DNA from: Stappia sp. BW2
GTDB taxonomy: Bacteria > Pseudomonadota > Alphaproteobacteria > Rhizobiales > Stappiaceae
Reading direction: 5' to 3'
Assembly: GCF_008107695.1 (NCBI RefSeq)
Contig: NZ_VIRG01000070.1
Span: forward strand, 1,612,001-1,676,000
DNA: 64,000 nt
Position numbers and translations under genes: made by a program. Position 1 is the first letter of the stretch; every line of letters begins with the position of its first letter. Under the pieces are notes generated by a model, which was not told the DNA's origin, ran no database searches, and was given only the letters and a program-made list of their open reading frames with translations. This document shows positions 1 through 8,650 of this stretch, piece by piece.

Positions 1-633
1 ATGAAGACGGAAACCAAACGCGGGCGTCCGCGCAAATTTGACGAAGACGTTACGCTCGACCGCATCATGCTGGTTTTCTGGCGCCAAGGTTACGCAGCCA
101 CCAGTCTCGATCAGATTGCGGAAGCCACCGGCCTGAACCGACCAAGCCTTTACGCCGCATTTGGAAGCAAAAAGGAAATGTATCTCAAGGTGATTGGGCG
201 CTTCGCCGACCAGATGCAGGCCCACTTGCATGACGCAGGGCTGACGGCAAGCGGACTACACCCAAGGCTGAAGGCTATAATGACAGCTGCAATCGATCTT
301 TATTGCGGCAAGTCTTCACTCTGCAACGCGGCCTACGGGTGTCTGGCTATTTCCACCCTGACCACAGAAGTGGCTGACGATCCGGACTTCAAGTCCATGA
401 TGGCCCACGTCGTCGAGCGAATGGATCAGGGTTTCGCCGATCTGATACGCGAAGAGACGAAAGGCCTCGTTCCCGAGGCGAACCTGCGCTTTACCGCCCA
501 GCATCTGTCCCTGATCCTGCATGGTATTTCAGTTCGGGCTCGCACCGGTGAATCGAGAACCGCACTTCAGGAGTTGGCGGAAGCTGCCGTCGACCGGCTT
601 GTACCGGAAACGGCATCACAAACGGTTGTGTAA
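1..633 (+). CDS. TetR/AcrR-family transcriptional regulator
   Basis: A 210-residue protein with an N-terminal TetR helix-turn-helix at about residues 15-65, visible in the motifs ATSLDQIAEATGLN and RPSLYAAFGSKKEMY. The rest is the usual helical ligand-binding and dimerisation half, which does not reveal the ligand. TetR proteins repress nearby or divergent genes and are released by a small molecule. The ATG is the first base of the window, so the promoter, ribosome binding site and likely target upstream cannot be seen. Its 3' end overlaps the convergent DUF2459 gene by 18 bases. Family assignment is firm; the role is unknown. Confidence 0.9.
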   Translation: MKTETKRGRPRKFDEDVTLDRIMLVFWRQGYAATSLDQIAEATGLNRPSLYAAFGSKKEMYLKVIGRFADQMQAHLHDAGLTASGLHPRLKAIMTAAIDLYCGKSSLCNAAYGCLAISTLTTEVADDPDFKSMMAHVVERMDQGFADLIREETKGLVPEANLRFTAQHLSLILHGISVRARTGESRTALQELAEAAVDRLVPETASQTVV

Positions 634-1320
634 ATCCAGCGACCAGTCAAGCGTTACAGGAAGCGGTGTCCAAACGCCTGTCTTCACCCCTGCCCGCCTC
701 AATATGTCGGCTGTCCAGGTGTTGCATCCCATCAGCGCATTGAAACCACCTACCGCTGGAAAGAAGATATCGTGCGCGTCATAAGCACCGCCAGGAATAG
801 CTGGCGGCGTTTCTGTGTCGTTTGCTTGGAAACTGGCCTTGATATCGGCGACCAGCTCATCAAATTGCTGCTGACTGAGGTAAAGTTCCCTGACGCTGTC
901 GAGATCACTCGGAATATCCCCGGTCCGGCGGACATGCATGACTGACGTGTCCCAGGTCAAGGCGTCAATCACCGGTCCCGGCTTCAAGTCTGCCCAGGTT
1001 GGCGTTTCGATATAAAAGGACCGGCCTCCCCAGCCGAATGCGACCCAAAAGACCCCAGGATAATCGAGGTCCAGGCCGGCATCGGAAATGAAATCGAATG
1101 CCTCCAGAACATCTGGATCAGCAGGAAGAGCAATATCTGTATGAATGGGGTTGCTCAGGACAAGAATGCGCCGGCCATCTGACGGCTGCAAAGCGGCACC
1201 TGTGTCTGGCGCACTATCAAACAAGGGCCTCGGAACGAGTGTTCCGAGGCCCAGAGCCAGGATGATGGTGCAAACGACAAGAAATAATCCAGTGAGTGTC
1301 CTGCGCAGCAGTTTCATCAT
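616..1320 (-). CDS. DUF2459 / TIGR02117 family membrane-anchored protein
   Basis: A 234-residue protein with one N-terminal hydrophobic segment (about residues 7-27), probably a membrane anchor with the rest periplasmic. Recognisable DUF2459 signatures are HTDIALP, FGWGGRSFYIETPTWADL and CNTWTADILRRAGV followed by WTPLP. The family is widespread in proteobacteria and has no established biochemical role; the Cys/His-containing motifs suggest an enzyme, which is inference. It starts 17 bases after aapP on the same strand and may be read as the last gene of the amino-acid transport operon, although no functional link is known. Confidence 0.8.
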   Translation of the reverse strand: MMKLLRRTLTGLFLVVCTIILALGLGTLVPRPLFDSAPDTGAALQPSDGRRILVLSNPIHTDIALPADPDVLEAFDFISDAGLDLDYPGVFWVAFGWGGRSFYIETPTWADLKPGPVIDALTWDTSVMHVRRTGDIPSDLDSVRELYLSQQQFDELVADIKASFQANDTETPPAIPGGAYDAHDIFFPAVGGFNALMGCNTWTADILRRAGVKTGVWTPLPVTLDWSLDLHNRL

Positions 1321-1337
1321 CTTTTGGAGATTGCAGA

Positions 1338-2141
1338 TCAGTGGTGCAGGATCTGACTCAGGAACAGCTTCGTGCGTTCATGCTGCGGGTTGGTAAAGAA
1401 CTCTTCCGGCTCGTTCTGTTCCACGATCTGGCCCGCATCCATGAAGATGACGCGATTGGCAACCTTGCGCGCAAAACCCATTTCGTGGGTCACGCACAAC
1501 ATGGTCATGCCTTCTTCGGCAAGGCCGACCATCACGTCCAGAACTTCCTTGATCATTTCCGGATCAAGTGCCGAAGTCGGCTCATCAAACAACATGATCT
1601 TCGGGCTCATGCAGAGCGACCGTGCAATGGCAACGCGCTGCTGCTGACCGCCGGACAACTGACCCGGATATTTATTTGCCTGCTCGGGGATCTTGACGCG
1701 CTCCAGATAGTGCATCGCGATTTCTTCGGCTTCTCTCTTGGGCATCTTTCGAACCCAGATTGGTGCCAGTGTACAATTTTCCAGGATCGTCAGATGCGGA
1801 AACAGGTTGAAGTGCTGGAAGCACATGCCGACTTCCCGGCGAATTTCGTCAATCTTTTTGAGATCGTTCGTCAGTTCGATGCCATCGACAAGGATCTGCC
1901 CGGCCTGATGTTCTTCCAGACGGTTGATGCAACGGATCATGGTGGACTTGCCGGAACCGGACGGTCCGCAGATAACGATGCGTTCGCCGCGCATGACTTT
2001 CAGGTTGATGTCGCGCAATACGTGGAAATCCCCGTACCACTTGTTCATTTTCTTGATTTCGACAGCCACATCCGTGTCGGAAATGACCATTCTGGTACGG
2101 TCGGCTGCGAGTTCCTCATCGCGTACAGCGTGTTCAGACAT
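1338..2141 (-). CDS. aapP: General L-amino acid ABC transporter ATP-binding protein AapP
   Basis: A 267-residue ATPase of the polar amino-acid uptake family, which powers import through AapQ/AapM. Walker A is GPSGSGKST, the Q-loop lies in MCFQHFNLFPHLT, the signature is LSGGQQQRVAIARSL, Walker B is MLFDEPTSALDPE, and the switch histidine is in CVTHEMGF. I chose the ATG at 2141, giving MSEHAVRDEE, because a GGAG lies just upstream. The longer TTG start at 2156 would sit on that ribosome binding site. It is the fourth gene of aapJQMP, 69 bases after aapM. Confidence 0.93.
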   Translation of the reverse strand: MSEHAVRDEELAADRTRMVISDTDVAVEIKKMNKWYGDFHVLRDINLKVMRGERIVICGPSGSGKSTMIRCINRLEEHQAGQILVDGIELTNDLKKIDEIRREVGMCFQHFNLFPHLTILENCTLAPIWVRKMPKREAEEIAMHYLERVKIPEQANKYPGQLSGGQQQRVAIARSLCMSPKIMLFDEPTSALDPEMIKEVLDVMVGLAEEGMTMLCVTHEMGFARKVANRVIFMDAGQIVEQNEPEEFFTNPQHERTKLFLSQILHH

Positions 2142-2169
2142 AGTTCTTAGCTCCAAAAGTGTCCTCTGG

Positions 2170-2200
2170 CCGGGGCGCCGCGGTCCATCGCGCGCCCCGG
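2170..2200 (-). other. Intercistronic stem-loop between aapM and aapP
   Basis: A perfect 9-bp inverted repeat (CCGGGGCGC at 2170-2178 and its complement at 2192-2200) with a 13-base loop. No T-tract follows in the direction of transcription, so it is more likely an mRNA-stabilising or processing hairpin than a terminator. Confidence 0.5.
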
Positions 2201-2210
2201 ATGTGATTTG

Positions 2211-3362
2211 CTAACGTTTGTGCCCTGTATGCAGCTTCCTCTCCATGAAGATGGAGTAGCGCGACATGCCGAAGCAGAAGGTCCAAAACACCAATGCGGC
2301 GAATAGGTAACCCGTGTGACCGGTGCTGGGGGTCGACCAGGTCGGGTCCGTAAAGGACGACTGGATCATGCCCAGAAGGTCGTACATGCCGACGATCAGA
2401 ACCAGGGTCGTATCCTTGAACAGGCCAATGAAGGTGTTGACGATGCCGGGGATCACGAGCTTCAAAGCCTGAGGCAGAATGATGAGATACATCATCGGCC
2501 AGAACCGGAGCCCGAGCGCCATGGCGCCTTCGTATTGACCCTTCGGAATTGCCTGCAGGCCACCCCGAACCACCTCGGCCATGTAGGCCGCCGAGAAAAG
2601 GGTCACCCCGATCAGCACGCGCAACAACTTGTCGAACGTCACGCCTTCCGGCAGGAACAACGGCAGCATCACCGAAGACATGAACAGAACGGTGATCAGC
2701 GGAACACCGCGCCAGAACTCGATAAAGATGATCGAGACCAGCTTGATGATCGGCATTTTCGACCGCCGTCCAAGCGCCAGAGCGATGCCGAGCGGCAGTG
2801 AGGCAACGATGCCGGTTACCGCAATGACAAGCGTAACGAGCAAGCCTCCCCAGACTGCTGTTTCCACAATCGGGAGAATAACCCAATCCCCGAAGACCAG
2901 ACCGGTCAGAAGGTAGTAGGAAACTATCGGGAAGACGACCAGGAACAGGATCGCGTTCAATTTCTTGAATGGCGCGCTAGGCATCGCCAACGGCACAAGC
3001 AACGCCGCGAACAGGAAGTAGACGATGTTCACACGCCAGATTTCCTCGCTCGGATATCGGCCATAGATAAACTGCGGAAAGAAGGCTTCCACATAGGCCC
3101 AGCAAGCACCGCCATGGCCGCCATCCTGAGGCAGGCAGGCCTCGCGATTGCTACCGCTCCAGACAGCATCGATCAAAGCAAACTTGATCAAGGGTTCGAT
3201 GAGCGAATAGGCAATCAAGATGCCGATTACCGTCAGAACCGTGTTTCCAACTGACGAAAACAGGTTCTGGCGCATCCAGCCGATGACACCGGTGGTCGAG
3301 ATCGGCGCCGGCAGACGCGGCGCTTCCTCGGTTCTGATATGAAACAGATCAGTATTAGCCAT
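2211..3362 (-). CDS. aapM: General L-amino acid ABC transporter permease AapM
   Basis: A 383-residue inner-membrane permease of the HisM/AapM type. The N-terminal half has several membrane helices and a large periplasmic insertion containing two cysteines (about residues 75-95), as in AapM proteins. The C-terminal half is the BPD_transp_1 domain with the EAA loop readable as QYEGAMALGLRFW followed by LIILPQALKL. It forms the translocation pore with AapQ. An AAGGGG ribosome binding site precedes the ATG, and it starts 12 bases after aapQ. Confidence 0.92.
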   Translation of the reverse strand: MANTDLFHIRTEEAPRLPAPISTTGVIGWMRQNLFSSVGNTVLTVIGILIAYSLIEPLIKFALIDAVWSGSNREACLPQDGGHGGACWAYVEAFFPQFIYGRYPSEEIWRVNIVYFLFAALLVPLAMPSAPFKKLNAILFLVVFPIVSYYLLTGLVFGDWVILPIVETAVWGGLLVTLVIAVTGIVASLPLGIALALGRRSKMPIIKLVSIIFIEFWRGVPLITVLFMSSVMLPLFLPEGVTFDKLLRVLIGVTLFSAAYMAEVVRGGLQAIPKGQYEGAMALGLRFWPMMYLIILPQALKLVIPGIVNTFIGLFKDTTLVLIVGMYDLLGMIQSSFTDPTWSTPSTGHTGYLFAALVFWTFCFGMSRYSIFMERKLHTGHKR

Positions 3363-3374
3363 TGTATGTGCCCC

Positions 3375-4589
3375 TTACCGTTCCACGAGTGCCATGCGCT
3401 GGTTGTACCAGTTCATGAAGGCCGATGTGATAAGGCTGAGCGACAGATAGACAGCCATCCATATACCGATGATTTCAATCGCCTGACCAGTCTGGTTGAG
3501 CACCGTACCGCCCATCGAAACAAGGTCCGGATAGGCAATGGCCACAGCCAGCGACGAGTTCTTGGTCAGGTTCAGATACTGGCTTGTCAGCGGTGGAATG
3601 ATCACGCGCATCGCCTGCGGAATGACGACAAGTCTCAGGGTCGGTCCATTCCGCAGTCCAAGAGCATGTGCCGCTTCGGTCTGACCGTGACTGACTGCCT
3701 GAATCCCTGCGCGTACAATTTCTGCAATGAACGACGCCGTGTAGATCGACAAGGCAGCGGTAAGAGCCAGGAACTCAGGAATGATGTTCAATCCGACATT
3801 CAACTCGAAGCCTTGACGCAGGATCGGTCCGGTTTCGACGAAGTTCGGAAATTCCAGACCGATCGGCATGCCCATAACGAAATAGGTCAGGATGGGCAGC
3901 CCGATGATCAGTCCGACACCGGTCAGGAAAGCCGGAAACGGCTGACCGGTGGCTTCCTGGCGTTTGCGCGCCCAACGAGCCACGAAGATTGCAATCGCGA
4001 TCCCGATGAGGAATGCGTAACCGACCCATTCAGACCCGGTTCCCATGATAGGTTTGGGTAGCCGGAGCCCGCCGATGTTCAGGTGAAACGTATCGAACAA
4101 TGACCACTTTTCACGCTTTCCCGGGATCGACCGAAGCACCGCGAAGTACCAGAAGAAGATCTGCAGCAGAAGCGGAATGTTGCGGACCAGCTCGACGTAG
4201 CAATACGCCAGCCGATTAATGACCCAGTTGTTCGACAAGCGGGCGATACCGATGATAAAACCGATCACCGTGGCGAAGAAGATGCCAACAGCCGCTACAA
4301 GCAAAGTGTTCAGGAAGCCGACAAAGATCGCTCTTCCGTAAGTCGATGTCTCCGAGTAGGAAACCAGAGACTGGTTGGTTCCAAACCCGGCTGTATTTTC
4401 AAGAAAGCTCCAACCGGAGGCGATATTCTGCCTCTCCAGGTTGGCTATCGTGTTCGTAACGATGACGTACCCCAAAGCCGTAATCGCGACGACCAGAACA
4501 ATCTGGTAAAAGATGCCGCGGACTTTAGGATCGTTCAACAGCGAAGCACGCGCCGGCGCCCCCGCCGAGTCCTGCTCCATTACTGACAT
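3375..4589 (-). CDS. aapQ: General L-amino acid ABC transporter permease AapQ
   Basis: A 404-residue permease partner of AapM. Membrane helices begin near residue 28; the BPD_transp_1 region is around residues 90-400, with the EAA loop in GQTEAAHALGLRNG followed by VVIPQAMRVIIPPLTSQY. AapQ proteins are longer than generic permeases because of a central insertion, seen here at about residues 170-260. The start may be at 4589 or at the in-frame ATG at 4580. It follows aapJ after a 225-base gap containing a hairpin, an arrangement that usually lets the binding protein be made in excess. Confidence 0.92.
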   Translation of the reverse strand: MSVMEQDSAGAPARASLLNDPKVRGIFYQIVLVVAITALGYVIVTNTIANLERQNIASGWSFLENTAGFGTNQSLVSYSETSTYGRAIFVGFLNTLLVAAVGIFFATVIGFIIGIARLSNNWVINRLAYCYVELVRNIPLLLQIFFWYFAVLRSIPGKREKWSLFDTFHLNIGGLRLPKPIMGTGSEWVGYAFLIGIAIAIFVARWARKRQEATGQPFPAFLTGVGLIIGLPILTYFVMGMPIGLEFPNFVETGPILRQGFELNVGLNIIPEFLALTAALSIYTASFIAEIVRAGIQAVSHGQTEAAHALGLRNGPTLRLVVIPQAMRVIIPPLTSQYLNLTKNSSLAVAIAYPDLVSMGGTVLNQTGQAIEIIGIWMAVYLSLSLITSAFMNWYNQRMALVER

Positions 4590-4761
4590 AAAACCTCGCC
4601 CAAGTTTTCACGAGAGAGCCCGGCACGAAGCCTCTCCTCAATCGTGTCTGATCCGCTTCCTGGCTGCGCATTGGCAGCACTCCCCTATCGACGGAAGCGG
4701 TCTGTTCCCCCACGCGGTTGCCGGCTTTGACGTCCGGTTTTTGTTGCGTGGAATTTATTGA

Positions 4762-4789
4762 GGGTTCCGGCAGAAATCCGCCGGAACCC
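4762..4789 (-). other. Stem-loop between aapJ and aapQ
   Basis: A perfect 10-bp stem (GGGTTCCGGC and its complement) with an 8-base loop, 25 bases beyond the aapJ stop codon on the minus strand. There is no run of T after it. Such hairpins behind periplasmic binding protein genes commonly protect the upstream message or cause partial termination; that role is inferred here. Confidence 0.6.
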
Positions 4790-4814
4790 CTTCAATCCTC
4801 AAACAAGGAGAGGA

Positions 4815-5834
4815 TTAGCGGACCGGCGGAGCGTACATGAAGCCGCCGTCGTTCCACAGAGCGTTCACGCCACGGGAGATGCCAAGCGGAGTGTCCGGGC
4901 CAACGTTTGCGTTGAAGGACTCTTCATAGTTGCCGACGTTCTTGATGATGGCGTAGGCCCAATCGTTAGGCAGGCCGATAGCTTCACCAAATGCGCCCTC
5001 GACGCCCAGAAGGCGTTTGACGGCCGGGTTGTCGGAAGACTTCATCTCGTCAACGTTTTCAGAGGACACGCCCAGCTCTTCTGCGTTGAGCATCGCGTTC
5101 AGCGTCCACTTTGCAATGTTGAACCACTCATCGTCGCCCTGACGGACAACCGGGCCAAGCGGCTCCTTGGAGATGATTTCCGGAAGAACCATGTGGTCGC
5201 CCGGGTTGGTCAACTTCAGGCGCTGTGCGTAGAGGCCGGAGGCGTCAGTGGTGTAAACGTCGCAACGGCCAGCGTCATATGCACCCACAACTTCGTCAGC
5301 CTTTTCGAAGGCAACGATTTCGTACGGCATGTTGTTGGCGCGGAAGTAGTCGGCAACGTTCAGCTCAGTGGTGGTACCGGTGTTGGTGCAGACCGAAGCC
5401 CCGGAAAGTTCCAGTGCGGAGGTCACGCCCAGGTCCTTGCGAACCATGAAGCCCTGACCATCGTAGTAGTTTACACCAGCAAAATTCAGGCCCAGCTGGG
5501 TGTCACGTGACATGGTCCAGGTGGTGTTGCGGGACAGAACGTCAACTTCGCCGGACTGAAGTGCGGTGAAGCGCTCTTTTGCAGACAGCGGAGTGAATTT
5601 CACGGCGGAAGCATCGCCAAACACTGCTGCAGCCATAGCGCGGCAGTAGTCAACGTCGATACCGGTCCAGTTCCCCTGAGCATCCAGATTCGAGAAGCCC
5701 GGCAGGCCCTGGCTCACACCACACTGGATGAAGCCTTTTGCCTTGACGTCTTCCAGCGTCGTTGCACCAGCAGCCGTCGTTACGGCGACTCCCATAGCAG
5801 CGCCGATTACGAGCGGAAGGAATTTGTTGGACAT
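4815..5834 (-). CDS. aapJ: General L-amino acid ABC transporter substrate-binding protein AapJ
   Basis: A 339-residue periplasmic solute-binding protein. The signal peptide spans about residues 1-23 (FLPLVIGAAMGVAVTTAAGA). The mature part has the SBP family 3 pattern: GFIQCGVSQGLPGFS, then DVDYCRAMAAAVFGD, and DVLSRNTTWTMSRD. AapJ captures many L-amino acids and hands them to AapQMP. The length is normal for AapJ (about 340). It is the first gene of the operon, so the promoter should lie in 5835-6303. Cysteines at SVCTNTG and RCDVYTTD match the family. Confidence 0.95.
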   Translation of the reverse strand: MSNKFLPLVIGAAMGVAVTTAAGATTLEDVKAKGFIQCGVSQGLPGFSNLDAQGNWTGIDVDYCRAMAAAVFGDASAVKFTPLSAKERFTALQSGEVDVLSRNTTWTMSRDTQLGLNFAGVNYYDGQGFMVRKDLGVTSALELSGASVCTNTGTTTELNVADYFRANNMPYEIVAFEKADEVVGAYDAGRCDVYTTDASGLYAQRLKLTNPGDHMVLPEIISKEPLGPVVRQGDDEWFNIAKWTLNAMLNAEELGVSSENVDEMKSSDNPAVKRLLGVEGAFGEAIGLPNDWAYAIIKNVGNYEESFNANVGPDTPLGISRGVNALWNDGGFMYAPPVR

Positions 5835-6303
5835 GGATATGCAGCCTTTATTTGTTACCCATAGTTTTATTATGTCGGGTTTGTTCGAAAGACATCTTCT
5901 CCGTCTCTTAATTGCGGACGGATGCCAGCCTTAACGGCTGCTTCCTCCAGACATCTTCCGTTCCACCCAACACTTCCATACGATGGCATTTAGCTGTTCG
6001 GGTCAAGTACTTGCTTCGGATATCTCGTCAAATTTCTCTAGGTATCCGCCATTTGCCATCGGCACGGATGCACAAACAGCGAACATGTCTAATTCGAAAT
6101 CATTGAATGCCTAAAAAGGGTTCAATCCATTTGGGTGAGTTCTTGAGCGAGGTGCTGTTGACTGGAATTTCTTTGCTGAAAAATGCCTGCACCTGCGTCT
6201 GAAATGCCGGTTGCAGCCATGAGGCGAATGACTAAAGTGTGCCCCGGCGCACGGCTGCTCATGGCCGCGCCTTCCCACCACGCACTCACACTCAAGAGCT
6301 TTC
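5835..6303. promoter_or_regulatory. Divergent intergenic region between aapJ and metC, with a structured metC leader
   Basis: 469 bases without a convincing gene; it must contain the promoters of aapJQMP (leftward) and metC (rightward). Near metC there is a strong nested RNA fold: 6213-6223 pairs with 6258-6268 (11 bp, one mismatch), enclosing a second hairpin formed by GTGTGC at 6237-6242 and GCGCAC at 6247-6252. The structure ends 35 bases before the metC ATG. It does not match the SAM-II consensus as I remember it, so I do not call it a known riboswitch. Confidence 0.5.
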
Positions 6304-7482
6304 ATGTCTTCCACCAGCTCCAAGCAGCCATTGAAGCAAGATACCAAGCTTGCACATGCCGGGCGCGACCCGCTTGCATTTCACGGTTTCGTCAATCCGC
6401 CTGTCGTGCACGCTTCGACTGTCCTCTTCCCTGATACCAAAACCATGGTCACGGGCGCCCAGACCTACTCCTATGCCCGCAGAGGCACACCGACCTCCGA
6501 TTCCCTTGAAGGCGCCCTGAAGGAGATCGAGGGAGCGGCTGGGGTCAAAATCGCAAATTCCGGGTTAAACGCTATCGCGCTGGCCATTTTGTCCTGCGTG
6601 AAGACCGGCGACCACATCCTGATCGCCGATACCGCTTACGGACCTACCCGCCATTTCGCCGACACGGTTCTCCCGGGTCTCGGCGTTGCCGTGACCTATT
6701 ACGACCCGCGGATCGGTGCGGAAATCAAGACGCTGTTTCAGGACAACACGACCGCTGTTTTCACCGAAGCACCGGGCTCGCTCACCTTTGAGATGCAAGA
6801 TGTTCCGGCGATTGCCGTGGAGGCGCGCGCCATCGGCGCGACCGTTCTGATGGACAACACCTGGGCCAGCCCGCTCTACTGCCAGCCCCTGTCCTTTGGG
6901 GTAGACCTGTCGATCCAGGCTGGCACCAAGTATCTTGTTGGTCATTCCGACGCCATGCTCGGCACGATTGCTGCCAGCGAACGCGCCTGGGAGAAGCTGG
7001 ACACGCTCTGTGGCGCCATGGGCTGTCATGTAGCACCGGACGATATCTACCTCGGCCTGCGCGGCCTCCGGACGCTTTCGGTGCGCCTTGAAAGGCACCA
7101 GCGCAACACACTGGCCGTGCTTGGCTGGTTGAAGGATCAGCCACAGATCGGCCGTATCCGGTATCCGGGCCTGGAGAGTGACCCCGGACACGAGCTTTGG
7201 AAACGGGATTTCTCCGGCGCTTCGGGACTGTGCGCCTTTGATTTCAGCGAAGGGACGACACAGGAACAGGCTTATGCCTTCCTGGATGCGCTGACACTCT
7301 TCGGTCTCGGTTACTCGTGGGGTGGCTTTGAAAGCCTTGCAATTCCCGTTCGCCTGAAAGGCTCGCGCACGGTCACTCCGGTGAACCCGGATCTGCAATC
7401 CGTCCGCCTGCATATCGGCCTTGAAGACCCGCAAGACCTGATTGGCGATCTCGAGCAGGCTCTGACGAAAGCACTCGGTTAA
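6304..7482 (+). CDS. metC: Cystathionine beta-lyase (PLP-dependent, Cys/Met metabolism family)
   Basis: A 392-residue PLP enzyme of the transsulfuration family that cleaves L-cystathionine to homocysteine, ammonia and pyruvate in methionine synthesis. Visible features are the tyrosine-rich YSYARRGTPT near residue 55-64, the PLP-stacking region around NSGLNAIA, D184 in LMDNTWASP, the Schiff-base lysine K209 in QAGTKYLVGHSD, and the C-terminal arginine segment VRLHIGLEDP. The length and the phrase WGGFESLAIP fit cystathionine beta-lyase rather than gamma-synthase. It is monocistronic, preceded by a structured leader. Confidence 0.9.
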   Translation: MSSTSSKQPLKQDTKLAHAGRDPLAFHGFVNPPVVHASTVLFPDTKTMVTGAQTYSYARRGTPTSDSLEGALKEIEGAAGVKIANSGLNAIALAILSCVKTGDHILIADTAYGPTRHFADTVLPGLGVAVTYYDPRIGAEIKTLFQDNTTAVFTEAPGSLTFEMQDVPAIAVEARAIGATVLMDNTWASPLYCQPLSFGVDLSIQAGTKYLVGHSDAMLGTIAASERAWEKLDTLCGAMGCHVAPDDIYLGLRGLRTLSVRLERHQRNTLAVLGWLKDQPQIGRIRYPGLESDPGHELWKRDFSGASGLCAFDFSEGTTQEQAYAFLDALTLFGLGYSWGGFESLAIPVRLKGSRTVTPVNPDLQSVRLHIGLEDPQDLIGDLEQALTKALG

Positions 7483-7496
7483 ACGAATGCGACCCA

Positions 7497-7536
7497 AAAA
7501 GCGGAGCGGCTCAGATCGTCGGGTCGTTCCGCTTTT
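7497..7536. terminator. Bidirectional terminator between metC and the convergent LAB_N gene
   Basis: AAAAGCGGA at 7497-7505 pairs with TCCGCTTTT at 7528-7536, giving A-rich and T-rich flanks on both strands. The stem includes the last codons of the gene ending at 7511. This is the usual shape of a terminator shared by converging genes. Confidence 0.6.
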
Positions 7537-7825
7537 CCTTGAAGATCAACCACAGATTCCGGAAATAGATCAAAAGCCCCAGTCCCTGCCCGGCAATGAA
7601 CACTGGGTCCTTACGCTGAATTGCGTAGATCAACAGCAATGCCCCGCCTGCAATGGAAAAGAACCAGAATGCGACGGGCACAATTGAGCGACCGACCCGC
7701 TCGGACGCGATCCATTGAATCACGAAGCGCATCATGAACATCCCCTGGGCAAAGAAACCGAGGATGATCCAGAAATCGAATTGCGCGATGAAAACCGTGT
7801 GGATCCATTCGTAAAGAGCACTCAT
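7511..7825 (-). CDS. Lipid-A-disaccharide synthase N-terminal-like (LAB_N) membrane protein
   Basis: A 104-residue protein with three hydrophobic segments and the LAB_N signature FFAQGMFMMRFVIQWIASER followed by SIVPVAFWFFSIAGG. Free-standing LAB_N proteins are often encoded beside dolichol-phosphate-mannose-synthase-like GT2 and ArnT-like genes, exactly as here. They are presumed to help modify or move lipid-linked sugars; the mechanism is not established. It is the last gene of a four-gene leftward operon, 63 bases after the GT2 gene. Confidence 0.85.
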   Translation of the reverse strand: MSALYEWIHTVFIAQFDFWIILGFFAQGMFMMRFVIQWIASERVGRSIVPVAFWFFSIAGGALLLIYAIQRKDPVFIAGQGLGLLIYFRNLWLIFKEKRNDPTI

Positions 7826-7888
7826 GTCTCACGTCCAGTCAGTGTTTTGGAAGGTCGGCGGGCTTCTCCACCCGGATTGGGGCAGTAA

Positions 7889-8650
7889 TCAGGTCAGCGG
7901 CCGGACATCGGGAATTTTTTTCCGGCGTCGGCGCAGCCACCACACACCGAAGAGATCGAGCACGCCAACAAGGGCCCTGTCGAAAATCCCGTATTTTGAC
8001 GTCCCATGACGTCGTTGCCGGTCCTGCACGTCGATGTGTGTTACGCCGTAGCCTTCGCGGATCACCAGCGCGGGCAGGAAGCGATGCCAGCTATCGAAGT
8101 ACGGCAGTTGCAGGAACACGTCCCGCCGCAGGGCCTTAAGGCCGCAGCCGCTGTCTCGGGTGTTGTCCCGCAGGATGGCGCCGCGCAGCTTGTTGGCGAA
8201 TTTGGACGCGTACCGCTTGGCAACGCTGGCCTTGCGGCCAAGTCTCTGTCCGGCAGCAAGAGCGACAGCAGGCCCCGCTGCCTCGAGCGCGTCCAGCAGT
8301 GCCGGGATATATGCGGGATCATTTTCACCATCGCCATCGATGGTCGCGACGACATCGCCCCTTGCATTCAAAAGACCGGTGCGCACAGCGCAGCTCTGGC
8401 CACAGGATTTCTCGTGCCTGACCGGTCGAAGCCAGTCATGGGTGGCCGCGTAGTCCTGCAACACGATATCCGTGCCGTCGGATGAACCGTCATCGACGAC
8501 GATAACTTCGAAACGCCTGTTCTTGAGCGCTGCTTCGATTTCATCCAGCAGGATTGGCAGGTTCTCCGCCTCGTCCTTCGCGGGAACCACGACCGTGACA
8601 GCGAGCGTGCCTTTGCTGGCAGCCAGTGCCTCCAGATAACTTTGTGTCAT
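7889..8650 (-). CDS. Glycosyltransferase family 2 (polyprenyl-phosphate sugar transferase type)
   Basis: A 253-residue GT-A fold enzyme. The nucleotide-sugar site is visible as VVVPAKDEAENLP and VIVVDDGSSDGT, and the metal motif as TIDGDGENDP. The C-terminus ends in a short hydrophobic stretch and a basic cluster (WLRRRRKK), fitting a peripheral membrane enzyme that charges a polyprenyl phosphate with a sugar. The preferred ATG at 8650 overlaps the stop of the PAP2 gene as ATGA, which argues against the longer in-frame start at 8749. In this operon it could supply the lipid-linked sugar used by the GT39 protein. Confidence 0.88.
   Translation of the reverse strand: MTQSYLEALAASKGTLAVTVVVPAKDEAENLPILLDEIEAALKNRRFEVIVVDDGSSDGTDIVLQDYAATHDWLRPVRHEKSCGQSCAVRTGLLNARGDVVATIDGDGENDPAYIPALLDALEAAGPAVALAAGQRLGRKASVAKRYASKFANKLRGAILRDNTRDSGCGLKALRRDVFLQLPYFDSWHRFLPALVIREGYGVTHIDVQDRQRRHGTSKYGIFDRALVGVLDLFGVWWLRRRRKKIPDVRPLT

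Noticed and set aside
2211..2886. Long minus-strand frames overlapping aapM, tssM and other genes in alternative frames
   Set aside because: These frames have the codon pattern of shadow frames in GC-rich DNA and no domain content, whereas the overlapping frame matches a known family.
6213..6268. SAM-II riboswitch upstream of metC
   Set aside because: The expected core sequence and pseudoknot spacing are not present by eye; kept only as an unnamed structure.
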